From NCBI GenBank assembly GCA_017619335.1, contig JAFZSP010000032.1:108278-172277 (forward strand): a stretch of DNA of 64,000 nucleotides. The letters are read 5' to 3'. This DNA is from Bacteroidaceae bacterium. Its GTDB lineage: Bacteria > Bacteroidota > Bacteroidia > Bacteroidales > Bacteroidaceae. Below the pieces are notes generated by a model that was not told the DNA's origin, ran no database searches, and saw only the letters and a list, made by a program, of their open reading frames with translations. The translations under genes were made by a program, and so were the position numbers. This document shows positions 15,728-24,663 of this stretch, in pieces. The first letter of the stretch is position 1. The number at the start of each line of letters is the position of its first letter.

Positions 15728-17089
15728 ATGGAACAAAGAACGAATTTTCACAGTAAATTAGGAATTATTTTGGCTTCGGCCGGTTCCGCAGTAGGATTGG
15801 GCAACGTCTGGCGTTTCCCCACAGAAGTGGGCGAGAATGGCGGTGCAGCCTTCATCCTCGTCTATATTCTCTGTGTGGTGCTGTTGGGTTTGCCGCTGAT
15901 GGTGTCAGAGTTTGTCATCGGGCGTCACACCCACAAGAATACCGCCGATGCCTATCGTCAGTTGGCCCCTCGCTCCGGTTGGGTTTTTCAGGGTTACCTC
16001 GGCGTCTTTACTTCGTGGTTCATCCTCTGTTATTACTCTGTGGTGGCTGGTTGGACACTGAAGTATCTGCTGTCAGCACTGGCTGGGCGAGTGACCACCA
16101 TCGATGACAGCGCAGCCTACTTCAGCACATTCACTTCCAGTCCTTGGCTCCCGCTGTTGTGTATGGTGGCTGTGATGATGATGTGCCATTGGGTTATCGC
16201 ACGTGGTGTTCAGGCAGGCATCGAGAAGTCTTCCAAGATGATGATGCCGCTACTGCTGCTGATCATTGCAGTGTTGGTGGTCTGTTCTTTCTCCATGCCT
16301 GGCAGTGAGGAAGGACTGCGATTCCTCTTCAAGCCCGATTTCTCCAAGATCAACTCTGATGTCATCCTCTCCGCCATGGGGCAGGCCTTCTTCTCACTGT
16401 CCATCGCGATGGGTTGTTTGTGTACCTACGCTAGCTATTTCTCGGACGATGCCAAGCTTGTCAAGACGGCTGGCAGTGTGGCGCTCATCGACACGATTGT
16501 TGCCATCATGAGCGGTTTCATCATATTTCCTGCCGTTTTCTCTGTGGCAGAAGTTTCGCCCGATGCAGGTCCTGGTCTGGTCTTCATCACCCTTCCCACC
16601 GTCTTCCAGATAGCATTCGGCTCTGTACCTTTTATTGGTTGGTTCTTTGCTGTGATGTTCTATCTGCTGCTGCTCTTGGCTGCCTTGACCAGTATGATGT
16701 CCATCCACGAACCCACCACGGCGTTCCTTCTGGAACGCTTCCATCTTCAACGCCGGACAGCCACATGGATCGTCACCCTCTCTTGCATCTTCGTGGGTGT
16801 GCTCTGCAGCCTCAGCTTTGGTCCACTCTCGGATGTGCGTTTCCTCTTCGGAATGACATTCTTTGACTTCTTCGACTTTGTCTCTGCCAAGATCTTCCTT
16901 CCTGTCGGCGGCATCATTATTTCGTTGTTTGTAGGTTGGAGGCTTGACCGCCAGTTGGTTTTTGACGAAGTGACCAATCATGGTGCGCTGACCTTCCGAC
17001 TCTTCCCCGTTTATCGTTTCATCCTTCGTTGGCTGGCACCCATCGCCATCGGTCTCATCTTCCTCAATGAACTCGGCCTCTTCAAATAA
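15728..17089 (+). CDS. Sodium-dependent transporter, neurotransmitter:sodium symporter family, 453 aa
   Basis: The first helix carries the NSS signature (ASAGSAVGLGNVWRFP, residues 17-32). About eleven to twelve membrane segments follow, as in LeuT-type bacterial members. The substrate is probably an amino acid or related amine taken up with sodium. The start at 15728 follows from the promoter box at 15711-15718, which excludes the ATG at 15716. A paralogue begins within its last codons. Confidence 0.88.
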   Translation: MEQRTNFHSKLGIILASAGSAVGLGNVWRFPTEVGENGGAAFILVYILCVVLLGLPLMVSEFVIGRHTHKNTADAYRQLAPRSGWVFQGYLGVFTSWFILCYYSVVAGWTLKYLLSALAGRVTTIDDSAAYFSTFTSSPWLPLLCMVAVMMMCHWVIARGVQAGIEKSSKMMMPLLLLIIAVLVVCSFSMPGSEEGLRFLFKPDFSKINSDVILSAMGQAFFSLSIAMGCLCTYASYFSDDAKLVKTAGSVALIDTIVAIMSGFIIFPAVFSVAEVSPDAGPGLVFITLPTVFQIAFGSVPFIGWFFAVMFYLLLLLAALTSMMSIHEPTTAFLLERFHLQRRTATWIVTLSCIFVGVLCSLSFGPLSDVRFLFGMTFFDFFDFVSAKIFLPVGGIIISLFVGWRLDRQLVFDEVTNHGALTFRLFPVYRFILRWLAPIAIGLIFLNELGLFK

Positions 17090-18482
17090 AGTACATCGTG
17101 GCAACTTTGCCACCCGTCTGGGTATCATCCTGGCCACCGCAGGCAGTTCCGTTGGATTGGGCAATATTTGGCGTTTTCCGGTGGAAACAGGCCAGCACGG
17201 CGGCGCGGCCTTCATCCTTATCTATTTAGCCTGCGTCATCTTCCTCGGAGTCCCCATGATGACCGCTGAATTCATCATTGGCCGCCGCACACACACCGAT
17301 ATCGCCTCGGCCTACGAGAAACTCGCAAAAGAGAGTACCTCTCTCAACTCTAAACCCTCTTCTCTCAACTCCCTCTGGCCCCTGACCGGCTATGCTGGGA
17401 TGCTCTGTGTGACGCTCATCCTCAGTTATTACGCAGTCGTGGCTGGCTGGGTGCTGAAATATGCAGTAGATGCTCTTCTCGGAAACCTCCATTCTGTCAC
17501 AGACACCGCCTCCTATTTCATTGATTTCCAAACTTCCACGTGGTCGCCGCTGATTTATGCCCTGGTCTTCATCCTTCTGACTCACATCATCATCGAGCGA
17601 GGTGTGCAGAATGGTATAGAGCGTTTCTCCAAAGTGATGATGCCACTCCTGCTATTGCTGATGTTGCTCTTGGCCATCGGTTCTTTGACGATGCCTGGAG
17701 CCGGCGCCGGTGTGGAGTTTCTGCTGAAGCCTGACTTCACCAAGATCACGCCCACTGTGGTTCTATCTGCCTTGGGGCAGGCCTTCTTCTCACTGAGTAT
17801 CGCCATCGGATGTCTCAGCACCTACGCCAGCTATTTCAAACCCGATGTCCCGTTGCTGAAGACGGCAGCTAATGTAGTGGGCATCGATACCGCCGTGGCC
17901 ATTTTGAGCGGTTTCATCATCTTTCCTGCCGTTTTCTCTGTGCCAGGCGTACAGCCAGATGCTGGGCCCGGGTTGGTCTTTGTCACCCTGCCGGCCATCT
18001 TCAGTTCATTGTTCAGCGGAGTGCCCGTCATCGGTTATGTCTTCTCGCTGACGTTCTATTTCCTTTTGGTATTGGCCGCGCTGACCAGCACCATTTCCAT
18101 GCATGAAGAGGTCACTGCTTTCTTTGTGGATCGAGCAGGTGTTTCTCGTCGGAGGGCTGCTGCCCGCATGACTGTGTCTGCGATGATGTTGGCAGCCTTG
18201 TGCAGCCTCAGCTTTGGCGTCCTTTCCGACTTCCGTCCCTTCTTCGGTCGCGGTTTCTTTGATGCCTTTAACGACGTTACCGCCCTGTGGATTATGCCAC
18301 TGAGCGGTATCGTACTGAGTATCTTTGTGGGTTGGAAGTTACCCAAGAAACTTGTTATCGAGGAACTTACAAATCATCACACGCTTCGGTTGCCACCCTT
18401 CCTCTTCCACGCTTTCTTCTTCCTCATCCGGTGGTTGGCACCCATCGCCATCACGATCATCTTCCTCAACGAGTTGTTATAA
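17067..18482 (+). CDS. Sodium-dependent transporter, second NSS paralogue, 471 aa
   Basis: It is clearly homologous to the preceding gene across its length (ATAGSSVGLGNIWRFP near 23-38). The start overlaps the upstream gene by 23 bases, which suggests translational coupling. Compared with its paralogue it carries an extra stretch of about 14 residues (about 90-103, TSLNSKPSSLNS) before the third helix. The DNA of this stretch is a short repeat (CTCTCAACT), probably a late insertion. The end overlaps the convergent gene by 6 bases. Paired subunits or two specificities are both possible. Confidence 0.87.
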   Translation: MNSASSNKVHRGNFATRLGIILATAGSSVGLGNIWRFPVETGQHGGAAFILIYLACVIFLGVPMMTAEFIIGRRTHTDIASAYEKLAKESTSLNSKPSSLNSLWPLTGYAGMLCVTLILSYYAVVAGWVLKYAVDALLGNLHSVTDTASYFIDFQTSTWSPLIYALVFILLTHIIIERGVQNGIERFSKVMMPLLLLLMLLLAIGSLTMPGAGAGVEFLLKPDFTKITPTVVLSALGQAFFSLSIAIGCLSTYASYFKPDVPLLKTAANVVGIDTAVAILSGFIIFPAVFSVPGVQPDAGPGLVFVTLPAIFSSLFSGVPVIGYVFSLTFYFLLVLAALTSTISMHEEVTAFFVDRAGVSRRRAAARMTVSAMMLAALCSLSFGVLSDFRPFFGRGFFDAFNDVTALWIMPLSGIVLSIFVGWKLPKKLVIEELTNHHTLRLPPFLFHAFFFLIRWLAPIAITIIFLNELL

Positions 18483-19355
18483 TTTCAGGCGTGCAAAGAC
18501 TGGATAGTGGTCACTGGGATTGCGGCGCTGATAGGTCTTTCCGTCCGCATTCTTTGTCCAATAGCTGTCTGTGCGTACGGCGTAGGAGTCCACGTTGGCG
18601 CTGGGCGAGACAAAGATGTGGTCAATGCGGTGTGTGGTGAAGTGACTGGGGTCAAAAGAGTTGAATGTTCCATTCTGGAAGAAGCGCAGACGGGTGGCCT
18701 CGTAACAGTCCTTCAGAATACCTGAATGGGTGAAGATGGTGTAAATTTCGTCCGTCTCATCGACATTGAAGTCCCCTGTGAGAATCACCAGACAGTCCTT
18801 TTTTAGCTTGGCTTTCATCTCTTCGATGCGTTTCACCACCAACTTGGCTGCCTCTCTGCGGGCCACTGTTCCCACGTGATCCATGTGCAGATTCAGGAAC
18901 AGCAACGGTTTGCGAGTCACTTTGTCATTGAAGAGTCCCCACGAGCAGATGCGCACACAGGCTGCATCCCATCCGAGTGCCGGGCGGTCGGGGGTCTCGT
19001 TGAGCCAGAAGTTGCCGCTGTCTTTCAGTTGCAGGCGTTCCTTGCGGTAGAAGATGGCTGCATACTCACCATCCTCCTTGCCGTCATCACGCCCCACGCC
19101 CAGGAACTCATAGCCGTCCAACTGTCGATGCATGTCCAGCAGCTGTCCGTGCAATACCTCCTGCGTGCCGAAGATGGCGGGTCGTTCCCAGTTCAGCATG
19201 TCACACATGGCCTTGCAGCGCAGCGACCAAATCTCTCCATGAATGCTGTCACTGGAGTTCTTGTTTCTGATGTTGTAGGAGCCTACGGTCAGATCCTGTG
19301 CCATAGACATTGTGCTCACTAAAGCGAGCAGCCAGGTAAAGAAATACTTTTTCAT
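18477..19355 (-). CDS. Secreted endonuclease/exonuclease/phosphatase family protein, 292 aa
   Basis: After a signal peptide (about 1-19, SMAQ) comes the EEP fold: VGSYNIRN with the metal Asn, FGTQEV with the catalytic Glu, LNLHMDHVG, LTGDFNVDETDE with the Asp/Asn pair, HRIDHIFVS, and the final SDHYPVFA His. It could cleave phosphodiesters in nucleic acids, lipids or sugars outside the cytoplasm. It is the last gene of a minus-strand run after parE and coaD. Confidence 0.85.
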   Translation of the reverse strand: MKKYFFTWLLALVSTMSMAQDLTVGSYNIRNKNSSDSIHGEIWSLRCKAMCDMLNWERPAIFGTQEVLHGQLLDMHRQLDGYEFLGVGRDDGKEDGEYAAIFYRKERLQLKDSGNFWLNETPDRPALGWDAACVRICSWGLFNDKVTRKPLLFLNLHMDHVGTVARREAAKLVVKRIEEMKAKLKKDCLVILTGDFNVDETDEIYTIFTHSGILKDCYEATRLRFFQNGTFNSFDPSHFTTHRIDHIFVSPSANVDSYAVRTDSYWTKNADGKTYQRRNPSDHYPVFARLKL

Positions 19356-19400
19356 CCTGATACGTTCGTTAGATGATTGTAACTTTTTTGATGTGTTAGT

Positions 19401-19868
19401 CTATAGTTCCGACAGTATGGAGGAATAGTCTTCGGGCAGGAAGGGTGTAACGTCCTTGCCGAAGTGTGCCAGTTCGCGGACGAGGCTGCTGGAGACCGCA
19501 GCGAGTTCCGGGGCGGCGAAGAGACAAACGGTCTCGATGCCCGTGAGCTGACGGTTAATGTCGGCCATCTGCAACTCATACTCATAGTCCTTGACGGTGC
19601 GGATGCCTCGGAGAATGGCGCTGGCTCCCATGGCGGTGGCGAAGTCTGTGGTGAGGCCGGTATATTGTTCCACACGCACGCGCGCCTGTTCCTTATATAG
19701 TTTTTCCAGTGCTGCCACCCTCTTTTCTGCGGGTATCCAGCCCGTCTTCTGCTCGTTCACGCCCACAGCAATAATGACCTCATCGAAGAGTTTCAGCGCA
19801 CGTTCCACAAGATTGTAATGACCAATCGTGAACGGATCAAAAGAGCCTGGAAAAAGTACTTTCCTCAT
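19401..19868 (-). CDS. coaD: Phosphopantetheine adenylyltransferase, 155 aa
   Basis: It makes dephospho-CoA from 4'-phosphopantetheine and ATP. The nucleotidyltransferase motif [12 protein letters not shown] (residues 8-19) has the T/HxGH site. [14 protein letters not shown] and the C-terminal SSSLVREL are diagnostic, and the length is typical. The start overlaps the parE stop by four bases (ATGA), indicating coupling. Confidence 0.95.
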   Translation of the reverse strand: MRKVLFPGSFDPFTIGHYNLVERALKLFDEVIIAVGVNEQKTGWIPAEKRVAALEKLYKEQARVRVEQYTGLTTDFATAMGASAILRGIRTVKDYEYELQMADINRQLTGIETVCLFAAPELAAVSSSLVRELAHFGKDVTPFLPEDYSSILSEL

Positions 19869-21847
19869 GATACTTCCTCCAATTCTTTGTACTCTTTCTC
19901 TTCCTCTTCCTCATCGGGGCGGTCTTCCTCGATGACGAGGTTATCGATGATAAAGTCCTGACGCTCACGGGTGTTGTCACCCATATAGAATTCCAGGAGC
20001 TCGGCCACCTTGTCGGATTTGTGGAGCATCACCTGATCCAAGCGGATATCGGGTCCTATGAAGCCACGGAACTCATCGGGAGAGATTTCTCCGAGACCTT
20101 TGAATCGGGTAATCTCCGGTTCTGGCCCGAGGGCTTCTATGTATTGGAGGCGCTCCTCCTCACTGTAGCAGTAACGGGTGATGAACTCTCCCTTGGTGTC
20201 TGCCTCTCCCAACGCTTCTATGCGGGCCTTGGAAAGCTTGCGGCGGCGCTGGCGCACTCGGAAGAGCGGTGTCTGGAATATATAGACGTGACCTTTCTTG
20301 ACGAGTTCTGGGAAGAACTTGAGGAAGAAAGTAATCATAAGGAGACGAATGTGCATACCGTCATCATCAGCATCAGTGGCCACGATAACCTTGTTATAAC
20401 GCAGTCCGTCCAGACCATCCTCGATGTTCAGCGCTGCCTGCAGGAGGTTGAACTCCTCGTTCTCATAGACCACTTTCTTGGTCAACTTGTAGCAGTTGAG
20501 GGGTTTGCCTCGGAGGCTGAAGACAGCCTGAGTGAGCACATCGCGGCTCTTAGTGATGCTGCCGCTGGCACTGTCGCCCTCGGTGATGAAGATGCTGCTG
20601 TCCTCCTGCCGTTCGCCTTTGGGGTCGTTGAAATGAATCTTGCAGTCACGCAGTTTGCGGTTGTGGAGGTTGGCTTTCTTGCTACGCTCGCGGGCCAGTT
20701 TGGCAACGCCTGCGATGGCCTTGCGCTCGTGCTCGTTCTCACTGACTTTCTGGAGAATGACCTCTGCCACATCGGGGTTGCGATGCAGGTAGTTATCCAC
20801 CTGCTGCTTGACAAAGTCGCCGATGAACTTGTCGATGCTGATGCCTCCGCCATTGGGTTCTGTGGTGAGGGAGCCCAACTTGATTTTCGTCTGGCTCTCG
20901 AAGAGCGGTTCCTGAATGTCTATGCTGATAGCCGCTACGATGCCGTTGCGGATATCGGAGTAATCATAGTTCTTGCCGGAGAAATCCTTGATGGTCTCTG
21001 CGATGTACTTCTTGAAGGTGCTCTGGTGGGTACCGCCTTGGGTCGTGTGCTGTCCGTTGACGAAGCTATGGTACTCCTCGCCGTACTGACCGTTGGTGTG
21101 GGTGAAGGCAATCTCGATGTCCTCCCCTTTCAGATGAACAATGGGGTATAGCGGCTGGGTGGTCATGGTGTCGGTGAGCAGATCCACGAGTCCGTTTCGT
21201 GAGACGATGCGGCGCCCATTGAAGATGATGGCCAGGCCGGTGTTCAGGTAGGTATAGTTGCGGAGCATCACTTCCACGAACTCGTCCTGGAAGCGGTAGT
21301 TCTTGAAGAGGGTGTTGTCGGGTTCAAAGCAGATGAGGGTGCCGTTCTCTGTCTCTGCTGTTTTTTCTGAAACATCAGAAACCAATTCACCCTTCTCAAA
21401 GGTAGCGCTGCGGGTTTCTCCGTCACGGAAGCTCTGTGCCATGAAGCGGGTGCTGAGAGCGTTCACGGCCTTGAGACCCACGCCATTGAGACCCACGCTC
21501 TTCTTGAAGGCCTTGCTATCATACTTGCCGCCCGTGTTCAGCATGGAGACTGCATCCACGAGCTTGCCCAGAGGAATGCCGCGACCATAGTCCCTCACAC
21601 TGACACGCAGATGGTCCTCAATGGTTACTTCTATGCGCTTGCCGGCATTCATCTTGAACTCGTCGATGGAGTTGTCTATGACCTCTTTCAGGAGCACATA
21701 GATGCCATCCTCAGCATGGGTTCCGTCACCGAGTTTACCGATGTACATACCCGGGCGGGTGCGCACGTGTTCCATATCCGACAAGTGCCGGATGTTATCA
21801 TCACTATAATCAACCGTCGGCTGTGTGATATCGATTTCTTCTGCCAC
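19865..21847 (-). CDS. parE: DNA topoisomerase IV subunit B, 660 aa
   Basis: The GHKL ATPase domain includes [23 protein letters not shown] and [13 protein letters not shown]. The transducer follows, then the TOPRIM domain with [16 protein letters not shown] and the metal motif [12 protein letters not shown]. The C-terminal [10 protein letters not shown] block completes a type IIA B subunit. The N-terminal layout is that of the topo IV B subunit in Bacteroidetes rather than GyrB, but the distinction rests on memory of the family. The protein ends in a run of acidic residues. Confidence 0.88.
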   Translation of the reverse strand: MAEEIDITQPTVDYSDDNIRHLSDMEHVRTRPGMYIGKLGDGTHAEDGIYVLLKEVIDNSIDEFKMNAGKRIEVTIEDHLRVSVRDYGRGIPLGKLVDAVSMLNTGGKYDSKAFKKSVGLNGVGLKAVNALSTRFMAQSFRDGETRSATFEKGELVSDVSEKTAETENGTLICFEPDNTLFKNYRFQDEFVEVMLRNYTYLNTGLAIIFNGRRIVSRNGLVDLLTDTMTTQPLYPIVHLKGEDIEIAFTHTNGQYGEEYHSFVNGQHTTQGGTHQSTFKKYIAETIKDFSGKNYDYSDIRNGIVAAISIDIQEPLFESQTKIKLGSLTTEPNGGGISIDKFIGDFVKQQVDNYLHRNPDVAEVILQKVSENEHERKAIAGVAKLARERSKKANLHNRKLRDCKIHFNDPKGERQEDSSIFITEGDSASGSITKSRDVLTQAVFSLRGKPLNCYKLTKKVVYENEEFNLLQAALNIEDGLDGLRYNKVIVATDADDDGMHIRLLMITFFLKFFPELVKKGHVYIFQTPLFRVRQRRRKLSKARIEALGEADTKGEFITRYCYSEEERLQYIEALGPEPEITRFKGLGEISPDEFRGFIGPDIRLDQVMLHKSDKVAELLEFYMGDNTRERQDFIIDNLVIEEDRPDEEEEEKEYKELEEVS

Positions 21848-21848
21848 C

Positions 21849-21903
21849 TTTATCTTGAATCTTGAAACCTGAAACTTGAATCTTGAAACCTGAAACCTGA
21901 AAC
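21849..21903. repeat. Short tandem repeat between parE and the upstream gene
   Basis: CTTGAATCTTGAAACCTGAAA is repeated, first whole and then with internal units (CCTGAAA). This fills nearly the whole spacer between two codirectional genes. It is low-complexity DNA that could vary in length. Confidence 0.7.
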
Positions 21904-23057
21904 TACAATTGCTTCTTCCAGCACCTTCTGCGCTTGTGCACCACGCAGTCCAGATGCGACCACTGTCCCTGACTCTTCTCGTTGGTTTCCAGTTGCGGAT
22001 GAGTCTCGGCGAACTTGAATCCTATCTGCTGTGCGGCAGGGATAATCTGAGCAAAGAGCAAGGCGTTCACGCCCTTGTTCTGGTACTCTGGCAGCACGCC
22101 CACGAGCAACAGGTCAATGATGGGTTCGGGCTTGAAATACACCGCCTTGGCCAGGTGCCACCAGCCGAAGGGGAACAGCTTTCCATGAGCCTTCTGCAAC
22201 GGACGGGACAGGGAACCGATGCCCACACCCATGGCTATGGGCTCGCCCTCCTCGTTCTCCACGATGGACAGCAGACGCATATCCAGGAACTGCAGGTAGG
22301 TCTCGGCGTACTGGCGGATCTGGCGCTCGTTCATCTCGCTGTAACCATACAAGTCGGCGTAAGCCTTGTTGATGACATCAAAGACCTTGAGCACATATTG
22401 CCCGTTCTGCTCGTTGAGGATCTCCTTGGCGTTCTTGAAGTGGCGGTAATGCAGGTTGTAACGCTTCATGCTGAGCTCTGCCACACGCATGTATTTGGCA
22501 GAATCGGCAGCAGCCTCGTCGGAGGGCACCGTCACCTTGCGCTCCACCCAGTCCACTTCTTTCTCGTAGGCCAGCTGCTCCATGTGGCGCTGGTAATACG
22601 GGTAGTTGTAGGTCGTGCTCATGGTGGAGAGCTGGTCAAAGCCGTCGATAAGCATCCCCTCCGGATCCATATCGGTGAAGCCCAGCGGCCCCACAATCCT
22701 GTTCATACCGCGCTCACGGCCCCACTGCTCCACGGTCTCCAGCAGTGCACGTGACACTGCAAGGTCGTCAATGAAGTCTATCCAACCGAAGCGGACGTTG
22801 CGTGTCTGCCACGTCTTGTTGGCCTTGTGGTTGATGATGGCTGCCACGCGCCCGACAATCTTTCCACGATCATCCAGTGCCAGGAACAAGTCGGCCTCGC
22901 AGAATTCGAAAGCTGCATTCTTCTTCCTGTCAAACGTCACCAGCATGTCCTCCAGGAAGTCGGGGACTGCGTAAGCATTATCCTTATACAGGAAATAATT
23001 AAATCGTATGAAGGCGCGCAAATCTTTGCGACTCTCCACTTTTTTTATCCTAATCAT
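21903..23057 (-). CDS. GNAT-like acyltransferase family protein, 384 aa
   Basis: The layout is that of a two-lobed GNAT-type protein of Bacteroidetes. The N-terminal part has [18 protein letters not shown] and an acceptor-like block [12 protein letters not shown]. The motif [20 protein letters not shown] lies near residue 135. The C-terminal lobe has [20 protein letters not shown], resembling the acetyl-CoA-binding Q/R-x-x-G-x-G/A loop. Substrate unknown. A TATCTTTG box at 23081-23088 supports a start at 23057, although 23069 is possible. Confidence 0.72.
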   Translation of the reverse strand: MIRIKKVESRKDLRAFIRFNYFLYKDNAYAVPDFLEDMLVTFDRKKNAAFEFCEADLFLALDDRGKIVGRVAAIINHKANKTWQTRNVRFGWIDFIDDLAVSRALLETVEQWGRERGMNRIVGPLGFTDMDPEGMLIDGFDQLSTMSTTYNYPYYQRHMEQLAYEKEVDWVERKVTVPSDEAAADSAKYMRVAELSMKRYNLHYRHFKNAKEILNEQNGQYVLKVFDVINKAYADLYGYSEMNERQIRQYAETYLQFLDMRLLSIVENEEGEPIAMGVGIGSLSRPLQKAHGKLFPFGWWHLAKAVYFKPEPIIDLLLVGVLPEYQNKGVNALLFAQIIPAAQQIGFKFAETHPQLETNEKSQGQWSHLDCVVHKRRRCWKKQL

Positions 23058-23080
23058 GGTTTTGTGCACAAAAGACGGTG

Positions 23081-23088
23081 CAAAGATA
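23081..23088 (-). promoter_or_regulatory. -7 element for the acyltransferase-parE-coaD run
   Basis: TATCTTTG on the minus strand gives a leader of about 18 nt to the ATG at 23057. Confidence 0.5.
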
Positions 23089-23170
23089 ATGCTTTTGAGC
23101 TAATTGACCCACAATATTTGACTTTTTTCGCATAATATAACCCCAAAAGTTAAAAAAAACATCAAAATCC

Positions 23171-23201
23171 TTTGCTTTTGCAGGAGAAAACACTACTTTT
23201 G
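23171..23201 (+). promoter_or_regulatory. Consensus promoter of the OmpA-family gene
   Basis: TTTG (23171-23174), exactly 19 bases, then TACTTTTG (23194-23201). This is one of the best consensus matches in the window and suggests strong expression, as expected for a major outer membrane protein. Confidence 0.75.
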
Positions 23202-23232
23202 CACAGCAAAACACTCTAAACTGATACTTTTT

Positions 23233-24453
23233 ATGAAGAAATTATTTGCTTTTGCCATCATGGCACTTGCTACGCTGGGCACCGTCAATGCCCAGACCAT
23301 CAGCCTGGACTCCAAGTCCGGACCCCACATGTTCATCGGCCTTCAGGGAGGTGCACAGACCACCTTCACCAACTTTGACCAGATGAAGCTCGTCACACCC
23401 ACTGCCTCTGTCTCCCTCGGCGCTTTCTTCACCCCCGTCGTCGGAGCACGCATTCACGCCAACGGCATGTGGAACAAGGGAGGCATCAAGCCCGACTTCA
23501 AGTACAACTACAAGTATGTCACCACCGACCTGGATCTGCTCATCAACCTCACCACCCTCTTCGGCAGTCGGGACTACTATCCCCTGAACTTCTACCTCAT
23601 CGGAGGTGCCGGCCTCACCGCCGCATGGGACAACAAGGACCTCACCAACAGCGCCTACGCTGCCAACCTGCCCTTTGCCTGGCAGAAGAACCGTCTGAGC
23701 CACAACGCCCGTGCAGGATTCATGGTGGACTACAACCTCAGCAAGAACCTCAGCATCAACCTGGAAGTAGATGCCAACAGCCTCAGCGACCGTTACAACA
23801 GCAAGACCAGCGCCAAGGATGACTGGCAGATGACTGCCCAGATTGGTCTGGCCTTCAATTTCGGTTACAAGAAGGCCAGCAGCGAAAGCCAGCGTTCAGA
23901 GCGGGCTGCAGCCGCTGCCCGCAAGGCTGCTCAGGAGAAAGCTGCCAAGAAAGATGTGGCTGATGCTGCTGCCGCTGCTGCAGGTGCGGCTGCTCTTGTC
24001 GGTGCCGGTGCTGCCGCTGCCGCTGCTGATGCCGCTACGCCTCTCACCGCACAAAAGGCAGCCGAGAAGACTGCCACTGCTGCCGCTGCCACCACACAGG
24101 CCAAGGCAGAACCCTCCAAGCCCGTGGTGAAGCCCGAGATGCGCACAGAGTTCTTCTATGAAATCCGTGAGACGGTCATCGCTCCCAGTGAGAAGGCCAA
24201 GTTCAACCAGCTTGTGAAGTTCCTCAAGGAGAATCCCGACACCAAGGTCAGCGTCGTGGGTTATGCCGATGCAGGCACTGGTAACGACCAGATCAATGCC
24301 CGTTATGCCAGCGAACGTGCACAGAACGTGGTCAAGGCACTGAAGGCTGCCGGCATCGATGCCAAGCGCATCACCTCAGACTCCAAGGGTGATGACATCC
24401 AGCCCTATCGCGAGAACGACAAGAACCGCGTGGTCATCGCTGTGGCCAAGTAA
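23233..24453 (+). CDS. OmpA family outer membrane protein, 406 aa
   Basis: A signal peptide (about 1-20, TVNAQ) and a beta-barrel-like domain (about 25-215, many alternating aromatic strands) come first. A long Ala/Lys-rich linker follows (about 225-300, AAAAAGAAALVGAG). The OmpA peptidoglycan-binding domain is at about 305-406, with VVGYADAGTGNDQINARYASERA and the final NRVVIAVAK. The barrel sits in the outer membrane and the C-terminal domain binds the cell wall. Confidence 0.9.
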   Translation: MKKLFAFAIMALATLGTVNAQTISLDSKSGPHMFIGLQGGAQTTFTNFDQMKLVTPTASVSLGAFFTPVVGARIHANGMWNKGGIKPDFKYNYKYVTTDLDLLINLTTLFGSRDYYPLNFYLIGGAGLTAAWDNKDLTNSAYAANLPFAWQKNRLSHNARAGFMVDYNLSKNLSINLEVDANSLSDRYNSKTSAKDDWQMTAQIGLAFNFGYKKASSESQRSERAAAAARKAAQEKAAKKDVADAAAAAAGAAALVGAGAAAAAADAATPLTAQKAAEKTATAAAATTQAKAEPSKPVVKPEMRTEFFYEIRETVIAPSEKAKFNQLVKFLKENPDTKVSVVGYADAGTGNDQINARYASERAQNVVKALKAAGIDAKRITSDSKGDDIQPYRENDKNRVVIAVAK

Positions 24454-24488
24454 TACCCCTGGTCATTGATGTGACCAAGTCACAATCA

Positions 24489-24529
24489 AGTAGGAGGTAA
24501 ACGCCAATCACAGGTGTTTACCTCCTACT
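24489..24529 (+). terminator. Terminator of the OmpA-family gene
   Basis: Perfect 14-bp arms (AGTAGGAGGTAAAC, 24489-24502 with 24516-24529) are followed by CGATTTTA, 36 bases after the stop codon. Confidence 0.85.
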
Positions 24530-24606
24530 CGATTTTACAATAGCTGCCTGTTTTCAGCGTTTTTAATGAAAAACGTTGTAAAAAAGTCGTTATTATGAGG
24601 ATTCTC

Positions 24607-24637
24607 TTGGTCGTTCGACATTATTATAGTAATTTTG
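24607..24637 (+). promoter_or_regulatory. Promoter of the FAS1-SusD gene
   Basis: TTG (24607-24609), 20 bases, TAATTTTG (24630-24637). It lies downstream of the longest possible start (24595) and so favours the ATG at 24664. Confidence 0.55.
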
Positions 24638-24663
24638 TCGCAGAAAATGCAACATTATCATTT

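Noticed and set aside
19991..21165. Long plus-strand frame (376 codons) inside parE
   Set aside because: It is the complement of a well-conserved topoisomerase gene and shows no motif of its own.
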